A stretch of DNA of 64,000 bases from Parapristionchus giblindavisi (taxonomy: Eukaryota > Nematoda > Chromadorea > Rhabditida > Diplogasteridae). The notes beneath the pieces are model-generated. The model saw only the letters and a program-made list of their open reading frames with translations, had not been told where the DNA came from and did not search any database. A program made the position numbers and the translations under genes. Positions 9,440-22,099 of this stretch are shown in pieces. Positions within the stretch are counted from its first letter, which is position 1. Each line of letters starts with the position of its first letter. The DNA lies in contig CALSFV010000237.1 of assembly GCA_943737045.1 (NCBI GenBank), positions 620,001 through 684,000 on the forward strand, given 5' to 3'.

Positions 9440-12400
9440 TTATTTCTTATCTTTCTGAAGACTGACCAAACACTCTTTCACATCGGCTAATCTACTTATG
9501 AACGTCTTTGTCTTCCTTTCCTTATCCTTTTCTTTCTCCATCTCCTTCTCCTTCTCAATTTCAATCTTTGGAATGTCCTCTGATGATATCTGAGAAAGAT
9601 CAAAGATCAAAGATCAAAGATTGAAGTCTGACCTTGAGTGAGTCCAATTTCAATTCTCCATCCGATGAACTGCGTCCATTATCTAGTTTTGTTAGATCAC
9701 AATGGGAAGATCGACGAGAACCCGCATAGATGTCACACATTGAACCTATTATGAGTAAACTCGTGAAACCATACATTTGAACGGCCGATTATGAGGGGCA
9801 TTCGCTTAACAAGCCTGTATTGCTTTGGAACACTCTCTCGAGGATCACAAGAGTGGACAGTTTGAATGTGATCATTGATCGATCATTTACTACTCATACC
9901 TCGTGCAGAACGTGGTGCCTGGGGACAGACGATGTTTCCCGATCCGAATATACGCACGGGAGCAACATTCAATTCTTCTTTCGACTAAAAATAAATATAT
10001 TTGTAGTTAAAGAACATTGGAATGTCTCAACGTCGCATTGTTTTCATCTTTCTTGAAGTGAAGATTAAACTATTCCGAAATATTCATGACATTTTGAATG
10101 ATAGATTACAAAAGAATACATATCGTTAACTTACACCACGTGTAGTATTTAGTCCAATGGTTGAAATAGATCCTCTTCGAGGAGCAGCTCTCAATCTATC
10201 AACCATGGCTGCTACTAGGAAAGTCCATGCACGACATGCATCTGGGTAGGCTCGAACACAGTCCTTAAATGCGGATGACACTCATAAAATTTCGATACGA
10301 TTTTCTAAATCGATCTAATGTTAATAAGCTCGAACAACTGATCCGAAATCTGTATGTCACATTTTGAAACAACGTTGGCTTACTGTAGCATGTTCCAAAA
10401 AAAACGAGGCTTACTAATTATTGCACACTCTCTCTTATTTTTTCGGATACCGGAGCAATAATTTTAACTTTGATACCTGAATGACAACAGTGTCAATGAA
10501 GTATTCTCCTACTTTCTCCCAATGAGTCGATTTGAATCCATACTGCTTCAGGTAAGCGTGATTACGGCCTGAACATGAATTTTCTTAAATATTACTTTTT
10601 CACTTTAATCATAAAAAATTAAAATGTAAAATCGGTCAAATTTCCATTTACGTTAAAATTAAAACAAAATATGTTCTTCGCATAGTATTATTTAGACAAC
10701 CTTTTCGATTCCAATATGTTTTCGTATAAAAGATTACCGTATTAATCTTACCAATCTTATCAAGATGAGCGAACATTTCATCCGGTTCATTCTCAAGATG
10801 CTGTACAAGTTGAGAAACCAATGAGACGAAGAAATGAGTGTGGTCTCTGGAATACAACACATTTCATCAACCGAACTAATCATTATTACTAATTTCTCTG
10901 TTTTTTTCCTCTCATTCATGATATCTAAACAACGTGGTCAGTTAAAATTACTTCATAACCCATGTGCGTGTCGAACATATTTAAATTTTGTTAGAATATT
11001 CAGCATTACTACATTTTTCGACTAGATTCATCATCGTAACTAGATACAGATACATTCAAACATTCATATCGTCATCGATGGAAGTAATAGTGTTCAAGAG
11101 AGATCATTGAGTGTAATTGTAATTCATTTGTAAACTAACCTAAGAGTAGCCATAGACGCGTGTGATGATTGTCTTCTTCTCTCACATCTTTCCTGCATAC
11201 TTCCAACGAATGCAGCCTTATAGAAGATCTCACGTACCGATACATCCTTCTGCAATCAATATTATTTATTTGACGTTTGTCAATTTCTTTACATTGGAGT
11301 TGCAAAAAAACATAATTATTGTATAATCAAGTTAGTGATTTCTGATAATTCATTGTTCATTACCACAACGAGTTCAAAGAAAAAGTATTGCAAAATTGTG
11401 TATGAGTTGAACTACAAAGAATCAAAAGAAAGTTTTGGTTTCTTTGTCCGTAAAAGTTTCCTTGAACTTGAACGATAATAGTCTGTTATTCAACTCTTCT
11501 TTTTAGTTGGAAAAATTGACAACTAACGATCACGCACACGAGAATACTCTCATGGGAGCAACTTGGGAAGAATTATCTATATTTCGGTCTGGTCTATGAT
11601 CGTTTATTCATACGCACTCTTTATAGTAAGAACTTTGAAGAGAGTCTATTGAGTTTAGTACTCTATAGATCTAGCTCAATTTAGCATCATTTTCAATATA
11701 ACTAAATGCATTGGAATTTCTTTACTCGATTTTCCACAAATTTCATATACATGTTCGCAATGCAATATTTAATCAAAAGTGCACAGGTGACTTGTGCAAA
11801 TTTCAAAGATTGAAATACTATAAAGAGGTAAAGACTGAAATTCACTTTAGTCGTCATTTTAGACATTTTAGTTTTAGATGCAGGTAACGGAAATTTGAAT
11901 TTTTTTTTAAAGTCTAAAAAATCAGTGCTATCGATATAAAATGTCAATGGTCCACATGAATCATATTTAACCACACTTACCGTATCTAGTTTGCACCAAA
12001 CACGTTCAACAAGAGCAACGATTCCTTTACAATGTGATCGTGGAGGTTCACATAGACGAGCCCATGTCATTTTGATCGCTCGAATATGAGATTCCTTCAG
12101 ATTCCATTCCGATGCCTACAATTGAAACTTGTATTATGTACCAATACAATATATTACTTTTTGACGTCTTCACAACGTGCAGAAAAGTGTTGCAGAGAAA
12201 TAACATTTTTTGCATGTCTTCTTTTCCTGGGAAAAAATTGCATGTTTTCAGATACAATTTCGAATACGGGTTATAGTGTCAGCAGATGAATTGAATTAAG
12301 ATGAACTTTTACATTTCATATGGAATCATGTTGTGAGCTCTGATGCTCTGCATGCATAATAATTTGTTAACCAATCATTGCGTATATGATCCATCAATAA

Positions 12401-13948
12401 TTACTATGTAACTGATCCCAGATAACAAGTAATATAACAAATTCAGCGACCGCGTCATTCTAAGCAAGCACATGAAGATATTTTTGGATGCCATGTTGTC
12501 TTGTCTCAAAAGCTCATTTCCTTAAGTCCGAGCAAACATTATAGGGCAACATGACAATTGAATGAAAAATAACATCGAAGTTGTTGCAGAAAATTTAAAA
12601 TATGCATAGAACTTTGTCAGTACTCTATTCCAGTGCAGATTTACCACTTTTCAATACATATCAAGTCCATTTCTTGTTCTGTACTAGCTTATTTCCTTGA
12701 ATGGACTAAATGTTGTGTGAAAGAGACTTCTTTTAGTAAGAAGGCAATAGATATATTGAATTAGACCGCGAATCTATGGGCTTTTGTCTGTTGGGGTCTC
12801 CTTTTTGATGTGCAAATGTAAGTCACCTAATGCAGATTTCATTCATCGCCAGTTGCAAACAATGGGAATAAAGAAACAATAATATAGTCTTGTCCTTTTG
12901 GTTGAGTTATAGTGATTCCACTTAGGCTGACACCACAGAGCCGTTCCTTGCCACATACATATTCTATTTAAAGACACCCTTCACTATTCTTCGTCTCCTA
13001 CAAAACATGAACAAAACAATCCAAAAAGGACTTCATCTTCGACCATTCCATGAATACTTATCTCCCCAATTGAATAAACAAAGGGATATTCAAGCCTTGT
13101 GCTTGACAAATCTTGTTGAAATTTGCCAATAAGTCACTAGTTCTTCTCTAAATTAGACAAGCCCTCATTGTGTACTTTTCTATTTTATGTACTTCCTTCT
13201 AAAGACGGCCTAGTAGGATATTTCGATCTAAAGAGATCGAGAGAAAGATCAAAGATCAAAGATCAAAGAAAGATCAAAGATCATTCTAACCAAAGTGATC
13301 AATTTAATAGCAGGAACACTGCCACTCCTCCTTCTCAATCCATTAGTGTCAGGAACAGTCAAAGAATCTCTGAAAGAAGCTATATTTCGTTCATTATTTC
13401 GATTTTGTCATACCTCTTGCTAGAAGTTGGAGTTGTCACACTGTCGGTGCTGCTAGCTACACTCTGCTGCGAATTACGCCGCTTAATTAATTAATTTTTA
13501 TTACATGCTTTCGATTTTTTAAATCGAGAATACTGGTGAGTTTATTTATAGTTAAGGGACAGTTGTATATTTCTATTTTAGGAACACAAAGGATTGTCCT
13601 TTCATCATTTGTCAACTACACCCACGCTTCATTCTGTCACTAATCCAACTTGTGATTTATTGGAACAGAAGACCGTCTTTGAAATAACAACGACTGAATG
13701 ATGAGACTGATATGAACTATGTTTAGTCATATGGTTCCCTATGATGTCATATCGTTCATACTATATGGATACAAGAGATAATCTCGTTTATGGAACCAAA
13801 ATCATACATATTATTTTTGGCTAGTTTTTTTCTAAAGAACAATAGAAAAAGAAAATATCCTACATACCTTGCACACTTTAGTAGGAGTTGTTGTAGGCCT
13901 CTTCTTGTAATGATTAATGCGACCCGCCGCATGCGCCGCTGACATCAT
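9440..13948 (-). CDS. Globin with long N- and C-terminal extensions, 378 aa
   Basis: Eleven exons with matching phases: 13868-13948, 13414-13481, 13291-13369, 11981-12115, 11140-11249, 10752-10846, 10477-10568, 10135-10263, 9900-9984, 9633-9745, 9440-9589. Residues 1-76 are a Ser/Thr/basic extension. The globin fold spans about 77-250: helix A tryptophan W94 (IKMTWARL), helix C/CD region with F130/F135, helix E with candidate distal His160 or His162 (RDHTHFF), and proximal His193 in KIGRNHAYLKQYGF. Residues 250-378 are a charged, probably unstructured tail rich in Glu/Lys. The size and extensions fit nematode neuronal globins, which bind haem and act in O2 sensing or electron transfer; that role is inferred. 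The acceptor before DCVRAYP (TTTAAG) is atypical. No named orthologue assigned. Confidence 0.9.
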
Positions 13949-16061
13949 CTTGAACTACTGTAGGATGGATCGAACCGAAGTCGATCGATTGGATGAGAAA
14001 TGTACCCTGAATGGTTGAATATTGTACTATTCATGGGAAAGGACACGAGAGATACAGTGATGAATGAGAAAAATAAATGAGACGTGGATATTGACGACCA
14101 TGTTCTGGTCTGATAGACACGTGATGGGGGAACTTTTGACGATAAACATCTATGGATGTACTGTATATTGAAAGAAGAATCAAAGAATCAAACTTCACCG
14201 CAATCAGAAATCTAGCGTGAGAGTCTTCATAAATCACTTCGAGTGTTGTTTTGACTATGAAGAATAATCTCTAGAGGATTTAACACGACTATATCTGTAT
14301 AAGAAAAGACGAGTAGACAGGTGGCAAGATAGGGATATAATGATAAATGAATCTCGAGTCAATACGGGAAATAAGTATTGTGTCAACTGACCGTCAAATA
14401 AACTTAATCCATATTTTTAGAAGCTATCTATCTCTCAGAAAAGGTGTTAGACTCGAGTATATTCAAGAGAAGCCCACCCACCATAATCGAATTCCATTTC
14501 CATCAAAATATATCGCCCATGAAAATGTTACTCTATATCTCATTTACTTGTTCAATATTCCATATGGTATGACAAATTGAATGATGTATGGAACACAAAT
14601 ATCTATACACATGGTACTCTTATCCAATTTTCGTCACACATTTCATTGCTTGACGTTTACAATTTCGTGTCCCTTTAAACGTTACAGTTCTATCCCTTAC
14701 TCATTATAGTGCACATAATCACCTATATTACAAAAAATTATTAAGTTACCGCACATCACGAAATGATGTTCTCGATTTACTCGTTGTTCGCAGTAAATAC
14801 TTGTGGCATTTTAGTTACGATGAAGATACATATATTTTGATGAAGATAGAATTCGATTATGGTTAGTGATTCTTTTCGAGAATATAGACACTAGAATAAA
14901 TATTTCTGTGACAGGAAATACGGAATTGCTTTAGAGGTTATGTACGAATAACTTTTAGAGCACCATGTTGTTTACATACCTTTTTCTAGAAAATCTCAAG
15001 GATGGCTTGCGTCTAACTAGCATGGAAGAGCAACTAACGAGAACGTATGTAAAAATCCTCCTAATTGAGACTTTTCGCAAGATGTTTCCATGAATAGCAT
15101 AATATTTCTCAATTCAGATACATATATTCTCGCTCTTTGTCATTGGAATTCTTTTATTTCTCACAATACAATCTATGGCTGTCAAAAACAGAAAAGTGCC
15201 AGTGAGAGACTGAGTTATTTATTGTCCGTATAAGACGGATCTCTCCTCAATCTCCATTATTACTCAATAATTAATAGTAATTCAACTTGAATTCAGAATA
15301 TGAGAACTAACCAATAGTGAATACCTCAATAGATGAATTTACAATGAACTGTTGAATTTATTACTACTGTATAAGCATGGTCTGTCAGACCAAATGGAGA
15401 ATAGTAAACGTGTTTTCGTGAATTGAATATCGCTTGAACATTCATAGAGAGATGGAAAAAAACATAAGAGGTACTTTTCCAACTTCATAGATTTGTATTG
15501 TTGCAAAGTGCGGATAAAGATAAATAGAACGTTCCTGGTCTTCTAAGAGTACATATAAAGAAGAAAGGGAAAAAACTTTATTGGATTCAGAAACGTCTCT
15601 TGTTCAGTTCTTTTCGAAATGAACACAAATTTCGTTTTCCTCTATTTGAAGAAGGTTTCAAGTGCAGAATATTCTAGAAAGAACGACTAATATAAAGAAG
15701 TACTCGATTTTCGTTTGTATATTGGTCTCTCTCTATTTCCACAAACATGCGATAACAGACCCAAAAGCCATATGACACTAAATACAAAATATTATCAATA
15801 CTCATCTACTTCAGAGTTCCAAAAAATATAAATATTTAAAAGCAGGATAGAAAACAGTGCCAGGACCAACGATCACGAAAACAAGTATAGACTTCTCAAC
15901 CTATTCATGGTCTCTAAGAATTTCCAAATCCTTGACCTATGGTTGGTTCATGTGGAAAAGAATATAATAAAAAGGAGAAAACGGTACTTCACTATCTGGA
16001 GTACTCGCCAAAATTATATAGACAAGAACATTTCAGCATAGTTTTAGATTGATGAAACTTA
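13949..16061. other. Intergenic, nothing recognised
   Basis: Two kilobases upstream of the globin gene, AT-rich, with no ORF that has splice support or family resemblance. It may contain the globin promoter, but no TATA-like element stands out. Confidence 0.5.
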
Positions 16062-16494
16062 CAAGGGGATGATTGCAACTGGTCCTGGCCATATGAGAAG
16101 GCAATAACATGACTTGAATCAGTTTTCGATGATGATTACGAATCCGTATTCAGAAAATGCCTAATCGACCTCAGTTCCGAGAAAATCGGTATTGAAATTT
16201 GGGTTGTTAATTCGAAAAGTCGTCTAGTTTCCTTCACAAACTTTCTGGATTGCATCGGAAAGATCCGGCAATGTAAAGTAAACTATTGCGAGAGTTTATA
16301 GATGAGTTCGCCAGCCCACCCGGACGGTTTGCGCAGGAAACCACACGAATTTCCGAATTATAATATCCATTTCCTCGAAAATCAGGTTGATTAGGCACTT
16401 TCTGAAAACGGATTCGTAATCACCATCGAAAACTGATCCTAGTCATGTTATTGCCATCTCATATGGCCAGGACCAGTTGCGACCATCCCCTTGC
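16062..16494. mobile_element. Foldback MITE
   Basis: Inverted arms (16062-16190 and ~16360-16494) begin CAAGGGGATGATTGCAACTG on one side and match CAGTTGCGACCATCCCCTTG on the other. Internal homology includes GGACCAGTT and CCTAATCAACCT-like blocks. Arms are diverged by several percent, so this is an old copy. No transposase. Confidence 0.7.
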
Positions 16495-17046
16495 TAGTAC
16501 AGTTCATGTGTCAAAAACTTGAGTGTCATATATCCAGCTTCTGAAGAAATCCATGCACCGTCGTTAGGAGCGTTATTTTGAAACAAACAGACAAAATCAA
16601 AATATGAAAATTCGATGGATTCGCAATATCTCAACTTATTCTTTGGCTGCTTCAATTGGTGTCTATGTGACACTCTTTAAAGTCAATATATGTAAGCTTT
16701 GCCAGCACTGTACGCAGGAACTTTTACTCCGCATACAATCACTCGTAGATTATTCATGCAACAACATGAAACTGTAGAAATACTGGCAGCACGTACATTT
16801 TATTATTACGATTTCCGCGTTTTCTATTAACATCAATCCAATTCATATTTTAAAGACTAATTCTATACCGTAAATGTTAAAAGGATTTTTTCAGATGAAA
16901 ACTGATTGAAGATGGAGGATTTGCAGCAAAAATCAGTACAATGGAAAGAAAGCAAACGAAATGTCAGAAAATGAGAAACAGAATTATATTGAATGTCTTC
17001 TTCTGTTAAAGAACGCATCACATGTGAAGAAATCAGAGGAGGGAGA

Positions 17047-17500
17047 ACAACAAAGTAAATAGAGGGGGAGGAGGAAGAGGGGGTGGGGAGAGGAAGGGAG
17101 GACATGGGAGGAGGAGGAAGAGATAAAGAGAGAGGGGAGGGGGGGACGACTGAGAAGGAGAGGTGTATGAGAGGAGGAGGAGGAGGAGGAGGAGGAGGAG
17201 GAGAAGAGAGAAGGAGAGGAAGAGTGAGAGAGGGGGATATATTGAGAAATAGAGTAGGAAAGATTGTAGGGTCTTATCTAATTATGTACTCTCTCTATCT
17301 CTTCTTATATGTCTATTCTTTGTCTTTTCATCCGTTTCATTTCAGTCTATCTCTCTTCCATCCTCCCTTCCCTCTCATCCTTTCCCCTCCCCTCATCCCC
17401 CTCTCCCCTCTCCCCCCCCCCCCCTTCTCCCTCCCCTCTCCCCTTCTCCTCTTCTCCCTTACCCCCCCCCCTATCCCCTTCTCCTTCCTCTAACTCGATC
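17047..17500. repeat. Polypurine tract followed by mirrored polypyrimidine tract
   Basis: 17047-17240 is almost pure G/A ((GGA)n and related); after 90 ordinary bases, 17335-17500 is almost pure C/T. Long ORFs here are compositional artefacts. The pair is able to form a foldback or triplex. Confidence 0.8.
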
Positions 17501-18509
17501 TGATTACTTTAGCGCTCTTCCGAAAACAGGAGAAGTCATGACAAGAACAATAGGGAATCAGAGGCAGACGAATATGCAAAGAAGTCAAGATAATTCGAAC
17601 CCTTAATTGGAGATGGGATATAGGTGTGGGTATTCATCGAATGTCGACTGATATATAATATTACAACGTTGTATTCAAATTATGGAACTAATGTGGAAGT
17701 GATAAATAAGAAGAATGAAATAAGGATTCGAAGAGTTTCTTGGAAATAAAAGGAATAAACCATTACCGTGATAGATCGGTAAACCATGTACATTTGTTTT
17801 GCTTTTTTTCTTTACTAGACTTTGAATATTACATGAATGTGAGATCTCACAATAAATGATTAATGTATGAAGAGGGAGTGGGAAGAGAATTATCCACAGT
17901 TCATTCACGGCAAATTATAGCACATTCATTTATTTATTAGTTTTCGATCTGAAAAAAACTTAAAAGACTTCTCATTTGTACAATTCGAGTCATGTCATTT
18001 GCTTTCTAAAGAAGGAGAGTAGTCTTTTGTTGTTGGAAACCTTTGTGAAGTGAACAACACAAACAAGAGATTAAAGTGTCCAATGGTCAACAAATATAAT
18101 TAATTCATTGTTGAAGTAAACAATATATTATGAAGATTAAGCGATAACAATTCAAATGCATTTTTTTGAATTTTGAAAAATTAATATGTCGAGTATAACA
18201 GCTCTATGTTTATATGAACATGGTAATGGCGTGGAGTGCATATCATCTCAAACATTGTTTGACCTATCAACGATAGTTTCAAGATGTTACAGCATGATCT
18301 AGTAAAAACATTCTTTTCACAGATGTCCATTTGATTAACTGTACAGGAAATCCAAAGATATCCAAAGAAATACCAGAAATGTGGTATGTATAACGTTACC
18401 ATATAAGCATTTGAAAGAACAAGAAAATTGAGGTGTAGACGTTGTTGATTGGCCTTTATGTCATGGTTTGAAATGGAATGTGTGGAGATGAATGAGGATA
18501 GTGATTCAA

Positions 18510-18935
18510 TGTGATGGAGAGGAAAGGGAGAAGGAGAGATAGAGAAGGAAAGGGAGAGGGAGAGATAGAAGGATATGGAGAGAGAGATAGAGAAGGAGAG
18601 GGAGAGGGAGAGATATATGTATTATAGAAGGAGAGGGAGAGGGAGAGGGAGTGATTGAAAAAAAGATTGGAGGTAGGGCACTAGAGGAAACGTTTCACGA
18701 CCAAGAGAGAAAAAGAATGAAATAAGGGATGAGGGGATGAGATAGAAGAGTGAAGGAAAAATAGAACAAAGATGAAGAATAGACTAAGTAAAGATATGAT
18801 GGGCAGATTTTGTCTCCCTCTTCCATTTTCTCTCATCCCTCTCCCCCACCTTCCACCATCTTCCCCCTCCCTCTCCCTCTCTCCCTCTCCCTCTCTCTCC
18901 CTCCCTCTCCATCTCCCTCTCTCCCTCTCCCTCTC
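18510..18935. repeat. Second polypurine/polypyrimidine pair
   Basis: 18510-18660 is (GAGAGG)n-like and 18810-18935 is (CTCTCC)n-like, separated by 150 bases. Same inverted arrangement as at 17 kb. Confidence 0.75.
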
Positions 18936-19493
18936 AAGATACGACAGAGTGAAAATTCGCTCTGGATGTCCCTAGGGGGCACCCTTTACAGGAGAGACGA
19001 GTTGTTGAATAAAGAAAAAGATGACAAGAAAAGAGGAATATTAGGTTATTTATAAGAAGTGTGTGGGTAAGAAGATGTATGAGTGAAGTAGACAACATTG
19101 TGACAATATATTACATTGTTAGGGAGAAGTACCATAATTCTTAGTTTGTCTCACTCATTTGATGTACATCACTTGAGATTAATGATTAAGAGATACACTC
19201 GAGGATTCAAATATTTGACAGACTCATAGACCAAAGGAAAATAGGAATACATATTCATTATGCCCCCGACAACGTTTTTATGACAAGAAAATAATTGAAA
19301 AAAAGAATTTTACTTTTTCTGGTATTGAAATGCTGATGAATGGATGGAGATAAAAGCATCTGCCTCGATGCATGAATAGTTTTACATTAATATTTCAGTG
19401 ATTTCATTAATTTTTCGTTCGCAAAAGCTAAACAATCAAAGAGTGAAAGACGCCCTTGGGAAGATTGTTTTGTTTTTATACATACCTCCTTAA

Positions 19494-19606
19494 AGCGACA
19501 TCCCAAGCTTATTTGAAACTCTCCGCTCTGGCCACACTCTCTCGTTTTCTTTGTCTACGAGAGAAAATTGCCAATGCGGAGAGTAAAATTAGCTTGGGGT
19601 GTGCCT
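19494..19606. mobile_element. Short TTAA-flanked MITE
   Basis: A 113-bp near-palindrome: AGCGACATCCCAAGCTTATT at the left matches, inverted, AGCTTGGGGTGTGCCT at the right, with TTAA at both ends and an inner CTCTCCGC/GCGGAGAG pair. Confidence 0.75.
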
Positions 19607-19733
19607 TTAAGAGATATTCACCCATTTATCTTTGCAACTGAATTTCAAGAAAAAAGTTTTCGACCCACATGACATATGAATAAATGAGTGCATTTGAAAG
19701 TAATAAAAAGTGTCAAAACCATTTTCACATTAA

Positions 19734-20068
19734 AGATGGAGGCCCTCGAATGTCTATGTAAATATATAACATATCTATTATGCAAGGGGCAAGTGATATG
19801 CAAGAAATTAGCACGACCATTCATCAATCCCGTAGCGCAGTGGTAAAAGTGCTCACTAGTAAGCGTAACGTCGCGGGTTCGAAACCTATTGCTGAACTTT
19901 CCTATTTTCAAAATTTCGCGCCTTGGATTCATTCATGATTTCATTCATGATTCTAGCGATCAATAAGCTAAATTAGCATAAACTAATTTATGTAAGGTAT
20001 GCAGAATAACTTTTGCTATCTTTCTGTCTTCACAGTTTATTCACGAAAATATTGCCCGGACACCACCT
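19734..20068 (+). mobile_element. TTAA-flanked repeat with tRNA-like core (copy 2)
   Basis: Bounded by TTAA; left terminus AGATGGAGGCCCTCGAATG, right terminus ...GGACACCACCT. At about 19826-19895 lies a plus-strand tRNA-like module with A-box TAGCGCAGTGGTAAAAGTGC and B-box GGGTTCGAAACC. It does not form a good anticodon arm, so it is not called a tRNA gene. Confidence 0.7.
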
Positions 20069-20099
20069 TTAAGAAGTACAAATGAAGTACTTATCATAT

Positions 20100-21030
20100 C
20101 CCAGCAGACAATATAAAATACTATTGAAAAGAGAGAAAGTCGATAGTGTTCCCTTGTGGGTATTTATAATCGAACAATTATCATCATTTATCTTTAATTT
20201 GTCTCAAATGAGGAAGTTTAGTTTGATATCCGATAGTGGAATATTCAACGATGATCTTTCATTATATTTCGATGATAGGAATTGTTGTTTATTAGTTGAA
20301 TTATAAAGTTTGATCTTTAAGAAGGACTTCAAACGCAGTTTATTTTTTTTAAATTTTCTCCCCAAAAAGGAGAGTGTATCGAAGAGACCTTACACAATTA
20401 ATGGTATTCATAAACAACATTTTTAACGTTTAAAAGTCAGTGGTCCAGATTCATTTTAAAAGGTGTGGAAAGGAATGAATCAAAAAGAGTAATGACTATG
20501 GAAATTGCCGTTTCATTGAAGTAGACGAGGAAGAAGAAGTGAAAAGAATAAGAAGAAAAGAAAGATAAAGGTTAGAGTGAATTCAATAATGTTCCCGATT
20601 GGATTAACATTGAAGGAAAGACTAGATTCTAGTCTTTGAACGAAAAAATTCAATTCACTGATGCATCAGGCGTACGTGCATTTTTCAAAGAACATTTCAT
20701 TTTCTCCAAGAGTATGAACACCTTTGTAAATGAATGAGTTTCAGACGTCATCTTCATGAATAACAAGGCCTAACAAAAGTTCACGTTAAAAACGATGCTA
20801 TCGTCACGTACCACGACTTATATCGATTTATATCTATGTTGTAGTTCTCATGATGACTTGACTAACTTCATTATTGACCGTATAAAATACACTTGTTTAT
20901 TTGGTACGAGAGTAGCCAACCACTCCCACAAGCGACTTTCTTGTTTTGCATGGTTCAGAAACTATGCCGATTTCTTTTATATATAATATAGCGCGCGGCG
21001 AAGGTCAGCCGGGTTAGAGAGAGGCAGCGG
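20100..21030. other. Intergenic, nothing recognised
   Basis: Only short unsupported ORFs. Confidence 0.5.
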
Positions 21031-21035
21031 AGAGA

Positions 21036-21090
21036 CAATCGAGAGGCGGGGCGAGATGTAGAAGGCTACATCTCGCTCGCCTCTCGATTG
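21036..21090. repeat. GC-rich hairpin
   Basis: CAATCGAGAGGCGGGGCGAG and its inverse form a stem of about 25 bp with one bulge and an AAGG loop. It is unusually GC-rich compared with its surroundings. It is followed by ordinary AT-rich sequence. Confidence 0.7.
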
Positions 21091-22099
21091 TGACTTCCGT
21101 TCGTTAGCACCGTTTGTCATTTTCTTATGCAAGTACATTTTATACGCACAATATCTCTGGTGAGATATCATGAGTATGTTTGCATTCCTCTAATAAATCA
21201 TGCGAAACACAAACCTCTCTTCTTTTTGGCTCCTTCGCTTAGGTTGCTTTCCCCCCTCCTACGAAAACTCCCATGGGAACTATCATCGAAAAGAAAAAGC
21301 CAAACGACTTGACATAAAGGCCTTCCAAGAAAGGAAGAATCGTCCATGTTGATCTACGAAGAACGAATAACACGAGAGGATTCCTTATCTAGAAGTTATT
21401 AATCATTCACTTTTGAAATATAGACAAAATCCTGATTGGGAAAGCTGTAACATAGTAATGTATACAAAATTCACTGAATTCACTGAAAAAAATACACCAA
21501 ATGATGAGCAATAAAATTTTCCAATTCACTTTACATTAAAGATTCAATTGTGTATACTATTTCCTTGACAAAGACATCGTTTCTTTGAAAAACGAGTTCA
21601 TAGATGTAGTTAGTTTTATTGAATAAAATTGTCAATGTAAATAATATTTCTATTATCATAAAATCTCACACAGACTTTAATAGCATTACCTGTGGCGAAT
21701 CTTCTTCAACTTCTTCGTCTCACCATCTCCCTCTCCTTCTATCGAACTCTACCCACTGGTCATAGATCGTATTAGTGGTCATTCCTTCTCAACCACATCC
21801 ATAATCTCACCCAATAGACGAATATGAAATATGGACAATTACAACTTAGTCTATAGCCCACTATCACTTCACTCAATCTTAGATCCATCATTCATACTCC
21901 ATTCATTCCATTCTATTCTCCATTTCGTCTCCATTCTCTTCACCCGGCTATTCTTCGATTTCTCAAGAAATTCCGTCAACCCCATTCGTTTTCGGATTCA
22001 TCCACAGCTGTCTTATTAGCGGATACACCCTCCGGTTCTCAATCTGAATCCTGTGATAAAAGATCATCAGAGAAGAAGAAGAAGTCTATTGCCTTCATT

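Noticed and set aside
17083..17503. Long ORFs in the GGA/TCC tracts
   Set aside because: Open only because the tract lacks stop codons; low-complexity Gly/Arg and Pro/Ser strings with no splice or start support.
18772..19055. Ser/Pro-Leu ORFs in the CTCTCC tract
   Set aside because: Compositional artefact of the pyrimidine repeat.
19826..19895. tRNA gene on the plus strand
   Set aside because: A- and B-boxes are present but the anticodon and acceptor stems do not pair; fits a tRNA-like module of a repeat.
20082..20306. 74-codon ORF
   Set aside because: No signal, no splicing, no family resemblance.
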